Positions 6,813-14,130 of a stretch of DNA of 14,751 nucleotides are shown piece after piece. This stretch comes from Candidatus Iainarchaeum sp. (GTDB taxonomy: Archaea > Iainarchaeota > Iainarchaeia > Iainarchaeales > GCA-2688035). The stretch is from NCBI GenBank assembly GCA_017609945.1, contig JAFCCZ010000013.1, positions 1-14,751 of the forward strand, given 5' to 3'. The position numbers and the translations under genes are program-made. Under the pieces are notes generated by a model, which was given only the letters and a program-made list of their open reading frames with translations, searched no databases and had not been told where the DNA came from. Each line of letters opens with the position of its first letter. The first letter of the stretch is position 1.

Positions 6813-9800
6813 AGAACTTCACAATTGCTTTCTCTTTCTTCGGTATGTTTCTTGGCAAAAAGCAGAATGCCACGGCCTTTGCGCACAAGAGCACGTCGCA
6901 GAATGAGAGAAGGTACATGTCAATCAGGGCGTCTGCCGCACACCCCCCAGGATTTGGCGCAAGTTCCTTTGCAAGCTGGTGAACCGGCCCTGCTCCCGGC
7001 GGCGGAAGCCATTTCTTCCTAACAATAACAGCAGGCATTTCCTTCCTGAACGCGTCAATCATAATTGTAGAATCTGTTGACAAAAACATGTCATAATTTC
7101 CCTTAAATCGCTTGCCTTCCTTCAAAATCATTGCCTTGAGTTTGCCAACAAATTTATCAGTTTCCATCGTGATGGCTTTCCTTCTCAAAAAGTTTGGATT
7201 ATCTTCACCATTTCCGTGCCTTACATGTACCCCAATCACCGGTCTTTTTGAGAGGAATTTCTTGCGAAAGCTTTTTACTTGGTTCCAGTACTTTGGCTTA
7301 AGCCTCAGTTCGGACAGGAATTTTTTATGATCTTCTTCCGAAACAGCCCAGATAGAATTGCCGGCATAGGTGTTGATTACAAATGTTCCGGCATCAATGT
7401 CCTCCATTTTACGCAGTATTCCAATGGTTTTTTTGGCTTCTGCAGATTTAATATACGAGTTCACATTCCTGTTGTTCCACGATGGCGGGAAAAATGGCTC
7501 GGGAAAGGCAATGTCCCCTATGCTGTCATCACACACAACATCAACCCCCAGGTTCTTTGGAGTTTCAAAGAATTTGCCGAACAGGTTTTCATTTCCATCA
7601 AGGTAACTTGAATAGCGCCAGTCTATTACAAGTGTGCGATTTGTTTTAACCGCGTACCTCAACGCAACCGAAGCGCAGGTCAGGCAGTCCCCAAAGCCAG
7701 CGTTGCGCTTTGAAATAATGCATCTTTCCAATTTGCTGCTTGCGTCCCGCTTTCCTGCCCTTCTCAGCACCGCAATTCCTTGCTCACTTTCAACTTCCTC
7801 AAGCCCAAAGCCCCTGAATTCCCTTGCCCACAATTCAAGCATTTCGCCTTCGCCCTTTATTTTTGTATTGCCAACCAGCACAGCAGCCTCCTTCCCCAGC
7901 TTCTTGGACAGGATTGGCAGCGCGGGATACCTAATCATTTCCCGCTTGCCGTGTGGCCCGTTAACCATCAGCAAATCAATTGACTTGGCTTTTATTTTGG
8001 AGCGGTCATACCAGTTCCAATATTTTTCACCAACCTTAATCCGCTTCAGAGGCGCGTAAACAACTTTCGCAAACCTGGTTAGTTTGTGTTTTGCCAAATT
8101 GTCCCTTGCAGTCTTTTCACGCTTCCTGTCCTGCTCTAGGCAAACTATTCTGCCCCCTCCGATTCTTTTGAGCGCATAGGCCGCGATAAGAGTTGAAACT
8201 CCACTGCCAAGCTCAAGGACAAGTTTGGGTTTCCGCTCACCGATTAGTGAGATAAGTGTTTTTGCGAACTCAGGAGAAATTTCATTGTCCTCTCTCAGCG
8301 GAGGAAGAGGCTGTTCTGGCCGTATCGCAGAAAATACCGAGAACAGCGCCTCAACTTTTTTATAGTCCCGCTCCTGCTTTTGAGTCTGCTTTTGAGTCCT
8401 TTCCCTGAGCTCTTCTGCAATCTGCCCCAGCCTTTGCTCCTGCGCCTCAGACCTTCGCTTGCTTTCCCTTCCAATCCTCTGCTGGCCCTTCCTCAGGACC
8501 TCTGTGTTTTTTTGCACTTGTGATACGTTTTTTTGCACTTGTGATATGTTTTTTTGCACTTGTGATATGTTTTTTTGCACTTGTGATACGTTTTTTTGCG
8601 TTCCCCTTACCTCACGATTCACCTTCTTGAACTCCTTTTCGGCCCTGAGGCTTTCCTCGTTCTCCCTTTCCCCGATTTCCTTAAACTTTGCCTTAATCCA
8701 TTTCAGCTCCTTTTCTCTGGCCGCAAGCTCTCTCTCCTTTGCCTTCTGCTCCCTTTTCCAGGCCCCCTGCTGTTCTCTCAGAATCCTGTTCATTTTTCTG
8801 TTTATGTTCCACTGGATTCTTGTGTAAAGCTCGAGAACAATGGCAACGGCAACAATTGCGCCCGCCGTTCCAATTACTTCCAGTGAAATCCTTCCTGTCT
8901 CAATCAGGTTACCCCTGGCTATAACCAGCAAAACAAGAAAAAGAATTCCCAGCAAAATTTGTGCAAGGCACACTTTTTTTGTTAGCAGCCCGGGGAGCGC
9001 CTGCCCAAGGTCAGGGGAAGTAAATCCAGACGGCAGTCTCTTTGTAAGCGACCAGAGGCGCAAAGAGGCCTTGTGAAGCGCAGGCTCGGTTTTGTTTCTC
9101 GCCCAAAAGTATTCCCTTATCTCTTGGTGCAGGCCATCTTTTTCTGTTGCCCACACCCAGCACCCATTCTTTCCAATCTTTATATCAACTTGCGGGTCAA
9201 AGCCGTATTTTTCCAGAACCCTTAGCCGGTGGTGGAAGCGCTTGTTCTCGTAGTGGCCGTGCCAGAGGTGAAAGATAAGCCCGTGCGTGTAATAAACGCT
9301 GCCCTGCACGTCCCCAAATATTTTCTCCATCCATTTTTGCTGGTCCCTCTGCATTTTTTTTGGACTGCATCTCTTTACGTGGCTGTAGGGGCTGCCGTAA
9401 AGTGCGTGCGCCATCAGCGAGTCACCTGATCCTGTGATTAGCCTGTCGTAAAACCCGTGCTTGTCAAGAATGCTTTTTCGCGCGGCCCAGGCAAATCCGG
9501 TGTGGCCGTGCTTTATGAAGGTGGGAAGCTGTTTTTTTCCAAAGTGGGCAATGCCGTATCCCATGCTGTGAATTTTTTCACCCTCCTTGTTTCCGTACGG
9601 CAGCTTGTTGTGGTTCAGCCAGCTCTTGTTTTCGGGCAGCCGCACAATAAAAGAGTAGGGCTGGACAACCCTGTAGCTTTCCAGCAGCTTGCCTGTTTCC
9701 TTTACCCATTCGTTGTTGTTGAAGAGAATGTCGGCGTCAAGCCAGGCCACCTTGTCGCAATTCTTGGGCAGATTTTCCAGGGCAACGTTGAACAGGCGCT

Positions 9801-10077
9801 CTTTCTGCCAAAGCATTGTTGAGGCCCTTAGCTGAATCAGTTTGTCTGCGTCTCCCTTGCCCAGCCCAAAGTCGGCATTGTCAAATGCGAGTTCAACGCA
9901 CAAAAGTTTGAGGCCCTGCGCCCTGCTGGATTTCCTGAACTTGCGGTAATTTTCAACCCTTTTTCTGTTCCCGTCTGGGTTAAAGAAGGCTGTTATGCCC
10001 CAAAAGCTTCCAGACAGCTTTTTTGGGTATTTTGGTGTCTCCCCGGCTTCTTGCTTTACGCTAGTTATCCCATCCAC
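6805..10077 (-). CDS. Trifunctional membrane protein: GT-A-like glycosyltransferase, TM hairpin, coiled coil, methyltransferase and NodZ/fucosyltransferase-like domain
   Basis: One uninterrupted 1090-residue frame. (1) Residues 23-320: a GT-A-like domain with an LWQKERLFNVAL element (89-100) and DxD in AWLDADILF (Asp114, Asp116). (2) Two TM helices, about 371-387 and 397-418, joined by a nine-residue loop. Lys/Arg flank both outer sides, so N- and C-terminal parts should both be cytoplasmic. (3) A charged coiled coil, about 420-580, with four perfect VQKNxSQ-type heptads at 493-525. (4) A class I SAM methyltransferase-like domain, about 595-775, with motif I LELGSGVST (621-629), LEQD (647-650) and DLLMVNGPHG (701-710). 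(5) Residues 784-1090: a GT-B, NodZ/O-fucosyltransferase-like domain with AGFGDCL (793-799) and IGVHVRHGNGED (948-959). GTG at 10077 is the only sensible start; the adjacent ATG is out of frame. Domains 1, 4 and 5 are recognised by motif only; donors and acceptors are unknown. It would couple glycosylation, methylation and perhaps fucosylation at the membrane. Confidence 0.9.
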   Translation of the reverse strand: MDGITSVKQEAGETPKYPKKLSGSFWGITAFFNPDGNRKRVENYRKFRKSSRAQGLKLLCVELAFDNADFGLGKGDADKLIQLRASTMLWQKERLFNVALENLPKNCDKVAWLDADILFNNNEWVKETGKLLESYRVVQPYSFIVRLPENKSWLNHNKLPYGNKEGEKIHSMGYGIAHFGKKQLPTFIKHGHTGFAWAARKSILDKHGFYDRLITGSGDSLMAHALYGSPYSHVKRCSPKKMQRDQQKWMEKIFGDVQGSVYYTHGLIFHLWHGHYENKRFHHRLRVLEKYGFDPQVDIKIGKNGCWVWATEKDGLHQEIREYFWARNKTEPALHKASLRLWSLTKRLPSGFTSPDLGQALPGLLTKKVCLAQILLGILFLVLLVIARGNLIETGRISLEVIGTAGAIVAVAIVLELYTRIQWNINRKMNRILREQQGAWKREQKAKERELAAREKELKWIKAKFKEIGERENEESLRAEKEFKKVNREVRGTQKNVSQVQKNISQVQKNISQVQKNVSQVQKNTEVLRKGQQRIGRESKRRSEAQEQRLGQIAEELRERTQKQTQKQERDYKKVEALFSVFSAIRPEQPLPPLREDNEISPEFAKTLISLIGERKPKLVLELGSGVSTLIAAYALKRIGGGRIVCLEQDRKREKTARDNLAKHKLTRFAKVVYAPLKRIKVGEKYWNWYDRSKIKAKSIDLLMVNGPHGKREMIRYPALPILSKKLGKEAAVLVGNTKIKGEGEMLELWAREFRGFGLEEVESEQGIAVLRRAGKRDASSKLERCIISKRNAGFGDCLTCASVALRYAVKTNRTLVIDWRYSSYLDGNENLFGKFFETPKNLGVDVVCDDSIGDIAFPEPFFPPSWNNRNVNSYIKSAEAKKTIGILRKMEDIDAGTFVINTYAGNSIWAVSEEDHKKFLSELRLKPKYWNQVKSFRKKFLSKRPVIGVHVRHGNGEDNPNFLRRKAITMETDKFVGKLKAMILKEGKRFKGNYDMFLSTDSTIMIDAFRKEMPAVIVRKKWLPPPGAGPVHQLAKELAPNPGGCAADALIDMYLLSFCDVLLCAKAVAFCFLPRNIPKKEKAIVKFFK
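8506..8599 (-). repeat. 21-bp tandem repeat encoding coiled-coil heptads
   Basis: Four full 21-base units (starting at 8506, 8527, 8548 and 8569) plus a partial fifth unit lie inside the fusion gene. They are identical apart from a C/T alternation in GATAC/GATAT on the plus strand. Each unit encodes one VQKN[IV]SQ heptad, with Val or Ile at both a and d core positions. Each also carries the run CAAAAAAAC on the coding strand (five copies, at 8506, 8527, 8548, 8569 and 8590). Because the unit is a multiple of three, gain or loss of units keeps the frame. Confidence 0.95.
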
Positions 10078-10080
10078 CCC

Positions 10081-10118
10081 TATTTTAATAAATAACTGGT
10101 AAAATATATAAATGGGGG
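10081..10118. promoter_or_regulatory. Interlocked divergent promoters
   Basis: The 47-base gap between the fusion gene (-) and the GT2-like gene (+) contains two AT-rich boxes. AAAATATATAAA (10101-10112), read on the minus strand as TTTATATATTTT, is centred about 29 bases from the GTG at 10077 and suits a nearly leaderless minus transcript. TATTTTAATAAATA (10081-10094) would place a plus-strand start near 10113, leaving GGGGGT (10114-10119) as SD six bases before ATG 10125. Each promoter would lie on the far side of the other, so the two could compete. Confidence 0.4.
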
Positions 10119-10124
10119 TTTGCT

Positions 10125-11081
10125 ATGGTTCAAACCGATAAAGAATGGGATAAAAGGCCTGTTCTGAGCTTTATTTTGTGTTCGCGAAACGACAACTATT
10201 GCGGGGACTCGGTTGGCAGGCTTACAACTACTTTGAATTATTTGGGGGAGATTGTTCAAGACCATGGTTTGGATAACTCTATTGAGGTTGTTTTGTCGGA
10301 CTGGGGCAGCAAGGTTCCGCTGAAAAGGATTCTGAAGCTAAATCCAGGCATCAGAAAGATTTTGAAGTTTTTGACCGTTCCCCCAAATATTGCATTACCG
10401 CTTCAAAAGGACAGCCCCTTTTCCGAGGTTCATGCAATAAATGCCGCTGCCCGCAGGGCAAAAGGCCTGTTAATTGGCAGAATTGACCAGGACACTTTGC
10501 CCGGCGACAAGTTTTTTGATTTCCTGGAGGAAAATTTGGAAGAGATAAGAAGGGAACCAAACAAAAAATTCTACTGGTGCGGAAGAAGGCGCATTCCACC
10601 AGATGCTTTGGAGGAGTGCAGCAGGGACCCGCTAAAATATCTCCGGAAAAATGCTGGAAAGATTTCTTTTCGGAAGAAGCACCACATCGCACCGCATTCT
10701 GAAAAAATTGGCAGGGGGTCAGTAGGAATTTTTGCAATTCCCCGCGCGGTTTATTCTGATCTCGGAGGCTATGACGAAAAAAACATTTACTTTAACCGCA
10801 TGGAGCAAGAGTTTATTGCCAGACTGTGGAAAGTCTGTGAGCGGGAAAACATTTCCGACTTGATTGACTGTAACTTTTTCCACCTTACCCACAAAAGGAT
10901 TAAGCGAAAGTGCAATGTTTACGAGTTCTCCTTATTCAAAAAAAATTTTAAAGCATGGTCAGAAAAAATAAAGCTCAGGCCAAACAAGCTTGATTGGGGG
11001 CTTGGAAATTTTAATTTGAAGCTGGAGCCGGCGGGTGGGTTTAGGGCCTTCGGACGCAGGCTTTTTGGGGGTTTTAGGTGA
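10125..11081 (+). CDS. GT2-like glycosyltransferase (GT-A fold)
   Basis: A 318-residue GT-A-type glycosyltransferase, first gene of the plus-strand operon. Seen: LSFILCSRNDNY (14-25) as the first strand and nucleotide-binding loop, VVLSDWGS (55-62), a conserved HAINAAARRAKG segment (103-114), a DxD in GRIDQDTLPGD (Asp121, Asp123), and RGSVGIFAIPRAVYSDLGGYDE (about 196-218) with a following FNRMEQEFIARL helix that would hold the catalytic base. The basic C-terminus lacks a TM helix. The start ATG at 10125 is supported by GGGGGT six bases upstream. The 3' end overlaps the next gene by the four bases GTGA (11078-11081), indicating translational coupling. It is more divergent than the GT2 at 2790; the glycosyltransferase call is good, the specificity unknown. 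Confidence 0.85.
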   Translation: MVQTDKEWDKRPVLSFILCSRNDNYCGDSVGRLTTTLNYLGEIVQDHGLDNSIEVVLSDWGSKVPLKRILKLNPGIRKILKFLTVPPNIALPLQKDSPFSEVHAINAAARRAKGLLIGRIDQDTLPGDKFFDFLEENLEEIRREPNKKFYWCGRRRIPPDALEECSRDPLKYLRKNAGKISFRKKHHIAPHSEKIGRGSVGIFAIPRAVYSDLGGYDEKNIYFNRMEQEFIARLWKVCERENISDLIDCNFFHLTHKRIKRKCNVYEFSLFKKNFKAWSEKIKLRPNKLDWGLGNFNLKLEPAGGFRAFGRRLFGGFR

Positions 11082-11962
11082 ATCAAAGGCTAAAATACAT
11101 TGTGGCGAGCAGGGTTGACGGGCTGGGCGGAAGGCTTCTTAACCTTGCAAGCACATTCAGGATTGCAAAAAAGCTTGGGCTGGAACACTTGGTTTGCTGG
11201 GACTACCCCTCTGTGCCTCAGAAGGCAATTTACGCAAAGCTGTTTGAAGGGCTTTCCTTTATCGAACTTGACTACTTTGGCAACAAGGATTTGGAAGTGT
11301 ATTATTTGACAAGAAAGCGCAACCGAAAGGCCGGCAGGAAAGAGTTTACGGTGACAGACAGTATAATTGAAAATTTTGACGTTGTTGTAACCGACCACCT
11401 ATGTCTTTTGGGCTTGGAATCCGACCGAGGCAGAATTGCAACAAAGGTGATGGGCCAGGACAAGAAGCTTGGGGAAGATCTCAGAGAAGTAATCAACAGC
11501 ATAAAGCCCAACTCATATATTCGTCAAGAGGTGCGGGGGTTTTTGAAAAAGCACGATTTGAAAAATTGCGTTGGAGTGCACGTCCGCAGGGGGGATGTTG
11601 AGCGCAATGTTAAGAACGGAATTGACTTGCACAAATTCAGGCAAGTGGAACAGTTTTTTGATTGCCTTGACGGAATTAGGGCGAAGAGAATTTTTCTTTG
11701 CACTGAAGGCAAGGATGTGAAAAAGGAATTTATTGAAAAGTATGGGGTGGAAAACGTTTTGTTTTACCCTGCCAGAAGCTATATTCGCGAATGTCCGATT
11801 ACTAGGTTGGAAGGGTCTAATGAGGAAGTGGAGGAATCACTGAACGATGCGTTCATTGACAACCTCTTGCTGTCAGAGTGCAGCAAGATTGTGCACGTTT
11901 CCAGTAATTTTACGGAGGCCGCGGCACTTAGAGGTGGACTAGATTTAATTAAGGTGGATTGA
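11078..11962 (+). CDS. NodZ/O-fucosyltransferase-like glycosyltransferase (GT-B)
   Basis: A 294-residue protein with the GDP-fucose-transferase-like signature. The N-terminal VDGLGGRLLNLASTFRIAKKLG (13-34) is the glycine-rich first loop, and NCVGVHVRRGD (163-173) is the motif with the conserved H-x-R that binds the nucleotide in NodZ, FUT8 and POFUT-type enzymes. IFLCTEG and DAFIDNLLLSECSKIVHVSSNFTEAA complete the C-terminal donor domain. A likely role is transfer of fucose or a related deoxysugar from a GDP-sugar, though the donor is inferred from family resemblance only. It begins with GTG inside the stop region of the upstream GT2-like gene, and its TGA shares one base with the next ATG. 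It resembles the C-terminal domain of the divergent fusion protein, so the locus has two such modules. Confidence 0.82.
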   Translation: MNQRLKYIVASRVDGLGGRLLNLASTFRIAKKLGLEHLVCWDYPSVPQKAIYAKLFEGLSFIELDYFGNKDLEVYYLTRKRNRKAGRKEFTVTDSIIENFDVVVTDHLCLLGLESDRGRIATKVMGQDKKLGEDLREVINSIKPNSYIRQEVRGFLKKHDLKNCVGVHVRRGDVERNVKNGIDLHKFRQVEQFFDCLDGIRAKRIFLCTEGKDVKKEFIEKYGVENVLFYPARSYIRECPITRLEGSNEEVEESLNDAFIDNLLLSECSKIVHVSSNFTEAAALRGGLDLIKVD

Positions 11963-12912
11963 TGAAGAAAAAAACGCATTTGATAATTGGTTCCTCACAA
12001 GTGGGCCTTCTAAGGCAGGCGCTTGTGGAGGGGTTCAAGTTGCCTTACTTGGGTTCAAGGGAATCTCTTTACGTTTCAGGCGAGTTAATTGTCTCGAGCA
12101 TAAATTCATCACTCACTGACTATGATTGCAACCTGCTTTATAGTTCAGGGCCACCCATCTGGAGTGCAAGGCATTATTTGGATTTAATCAAAAAGCATTA
12201 TGAAACTTTTTCAGGAAACATTTTCCTTATTTTCCCTGACTTTAGGTTTAGAAACCAGATGTTTTTTGAAATGGGTTTTGACAAGGATTCCGATTTGTTT
12301 GTTGAGCACTCCAAAATGCAGACCTGGGCTAACAAGTTTGGAGAAATTAAACCAAATATCGTGAAGGATTTTATGTCGCCTGAAAAGGACAAAATATTGT
12401 ATGAAAGGGGTCTTGCCTGTTTGGATTACCTGCTCTCCAAGTTTGGTGACAGGATTAAATTAATTTTCTGGGAACTCTTTGCTGGGGAATACAGTAATAA
12501 ATTGAGGGGCAAGTATACCAAAAATGGCGTGTATAAGCACCCCACTTGGAATTACCCCGAGGTAATGGAAAAATACAAGGATTACGCAATTGATGTAAGT
12601 GAGGTGGCCAGTGAGAAATTTGAGATCCCCCCAAAGCTCTTTGATAATCTTTCCCTGCAGCTTGCCAGGTGCAATTCATTTTACCAGGGAGACGGCAGGC
12701 ATTTTAGCACCCCAAAGGGAACAATCTTTTTAGATTACTTGGTTCACTTGCTTGATGCAAAAAAGGCAGTTGCTGAGACTGAAAAGTTTATGGAAGAAAA
12801 TCGCGAGGATATTGAGCGAAATATGGAGAAAATGAAAAAATTAAAATGGGTGTCCGGAAAGCTCGTGCCCAGAGAGCAAACATCATACTGGCGCGTGAAG
12901 GGGTTACAATGA
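11962..12912 (+). CDS. Unknown protein, possibly SGNH-hydrolase-like
   Basis: A 316-residue protein that I do not recognise with certainty. Two short motifs suggest an SGNH/GDSL-like fold: IIGSSQ near the N-terminus (8-13), where Ser12 could be the block I nucleophile, and GDGRHFS (243-249), matching the block V Asp-x-x-His pair (Asp244, His247). Between them IFLIFPDFRF (87-96) looks like a central strand. Canonical block II Gly and block III Asn are not obvious. The C-terminus (about 267-295) is a highly charged helix, likely a coiled coil. No signal peptide or TM helix is visible, so it is probably cytosolic. ATG at 11962 overlaps the upstream stop by one base and has GGTGG at 11953-11957. 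In glycan loci such proteins often remove or transfer acyl groups; this function is a guess. Confidence 0.75.
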   Translation: MKKKTHLIIGSSQVGLLRQALVEGFKLPYLGSRESLYVSGELIVSSINSSLTDYDCNLLYSSGPPIWSARHYLDLIKKHYETFSGNIFLIFPDFRFRNQMFFEMGFDKDSDLFVEHSKMQTWANKFGEIKPNIVKDFMSPEKDKILYERGLACLDYLLSKFGDRIKLIFWELFAGEYSNKLRGKYTKNGVYKHPTWNYPEVMEKYKDYAIDVSEVASEKFEIPPKLFDNLSLQLARCNSFYQGDGRHFSTPKGTIFLDYLVHLLDAKKAVAETEKFMEENREDIERNMEKMKKLKWVSGKLVPREQTSYWRVKGLQ

Positions 12913-12962
12913 ATCTTAAGACAATTATAGTTTTATACATTTTGCCGGAGGCGCAAGAATGA
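12909..12962 (+). other. 17-codon mini-ORF linking two operon genes by ATGA overlaps (possible gene-start relic)
   Basis: The reading frame MNLKTIIVLYILPEAQE starts in ATGA with the stop of the SGNH-like gene (12909-12912) and ends in ATGA with the start of the FkbM gene (12959-12962), filling the gap exactly. It may be a translational relay. Its first residues also resemble the start of the last gene in the window (MDPKSVIVLY; about 21 of 30 bases agree), so it may be a remnant of a duplicated gene. Whether it is translated is unknown. The FkbM gene also has its own GGAGG at 12947-12951. Confidence 0.35.
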
Positions 12963-14113
12963 AAACAGTCGGTGAAGAAGACCGGAAGGAAGCTGACAAC
13001 CAGAAGCGCAAGGAAGCAGGGTTTGCAGATGCTCCGTTTGAAACTTTGGATATTGCCAGGGGAATAAAGTGGAGTGGGGCGTACTGTCAGGACAAATGGG
13101 TTGCTGAAGAAGTGTTTAAAGGCATGAAAGGCGGTTATTATGTTGACATTGGTGCAAATCATCCAATTATCAGAAACAACACATATATTTTGGACGAGAA
13201 GTTTGGCTGGTCCGGCATTTCAATTGACGCTGACCCGCAACACAAAACCAAGTTTCCAAAAATGAGGTCTTGCCCCTGGGTTCAGGCCTGCCTTGATGAC
13301 AAGAAAGGGCGCAAGGTAGAATTCCTTGTAACCGGGGGCTCTTCCGGAATAGTTGATTATTATACTAAAGGGCATATGAAAGAGCGCGTTGAGAAAAGGC
13401 GTGCAGAAAAAGACAAATCGCTTGTTAAATACAAAACCCAGGTTTTGGCGGATGTGCTTAGGAAGCACAAGGCACCGAAACTAATTCATTACCTTAACAT
13501 TGATGTTGAGGGTGCTGAGTACGCTGTTCTCAAGAACTTTCCGTTTGACGAGTTTAAGGTTATTGCAATAACCCTGGAGCATAACAACGACCCGGTTCTT
13601 AAAAAGGACCTTGGGCAGTTACTTGAACACAAGGGTTACGTTAAAGTTAAATCCTGGGGCAACTCGGATGAGGGTTTTGTTTTGAAGGGGTTCCGGCCGT
13701 TGAAAAGGCCTGAACTTGCGCAGCAATTGAAGAAAGAAGAAGACGGTGACAAGGAATATCTGTTAATTGAAGCAGGGGTGTTTTCTAATCTGCTTGAAAA
13801 CAGCGCTTCAATGATTAACCGGGTGTTGAAAGACCAGAAAAAAGCTCTCTTAAAGAAAGAAAAAATAATTGCCACGTTTAATGAGAGTTATGTGCACAAA
13901 AAGGTGTATGAAAAGCAAAAGAACGCTTTAACTGAGCGAAGGCAGATGGTGGACAGGAAGAATGAGTATATTGCCAAACAGAAGAGAGAGATAGAGCGCC
14001 TGCGAAATTCCAAATCCTACCGGCTTGGGCACACAATACTTCGCCCTGTTAAATCTTTAAGAAACCAAGCCAAGAAACTTAAGTTCAAGAATAGCGGTGA
14101 AGATGAGGTATAA
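12959..14113 (+). CDS. FkbM family SAM-dependent methyltransferase with coiled-coil tail
   Basis: A 384-residue protein. The FkbM-type methyltransferase domain spans about residues 36-245, with QDKWVAEEVF (44-53), motif I YYVDIGANHPIIRNNT (60-75), the acidic ISIDAD (87-92) and the family hallmark LNIDVEGAEYAVL (179-191), followed by ITLEHNN (204-210). These enzymes O-methylate sugars or related hydroxyls, which fits the glycan context. The C-terminal 130 residues form a long, Lys/Glu-rich coiled coil (about 284-350) ending in SKSYRLGHTILRPVKSLR (351-368), a tail commonly seen on bacterial glycan-assembly glycosyltransferases and methyltransferases and likely used for membrane or complex binding. 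The start ATG at 12959 is supported by GGAGG (12947-12951) seven bases upstream. The next gene begins 17 bases after its stop. Confidence 0.92.
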   Translation: MKTVGEEDRKEADNQKRKEAGFADAPFETLDIARGIKWSGAYCQDKWVAEEVFKGMKGGYYVDIGANHPIIRNNTYILDEKFGWSGISIDADPQHKTKFPKMRSCPWVQACLDDKKGRKVEFLVTGGSSGIVDYYTKGHMKERVEKRRAEKDKSLVKYKTQVLADVLRKHKAPKLIHYLNIDVEGAEYAVLKNFPFDEFKVIAITLEHNNDPVLKKDLGQLLEHKGYVKVKSWGNSDEGFVLKGFRPLKRPELAQQLKKEEDGDKEYLLIEAGVFSNLLENSASMINRVLKDQKKALLKKEKIIATFNESYVHKKVYEKQKNALTERRQMVDRKNEYIAKQKREIERLRNSKSYRLGHTILRPVKSLRNQAKKLKFKNSGEDEV

Positions 14114-14130
14114 AATGGGAGTTGTTTGCT

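Noticed and set aside
8506..8599. Possible CRISPR or regulatory repeat array
   Set aside because: Units are directly adjacent without spacers, 21 bases long and in frame with a coiled-coil heptad, so they are a coding tandem repeat.
8459..8827. Cysteine/phenylalanine-rich plus-strand frame with CTCDTFF repeats
   Set aside because: The apparent repeat protein is the antisense reading of the coiled-coil repeat in the minus-strand fusion gene.
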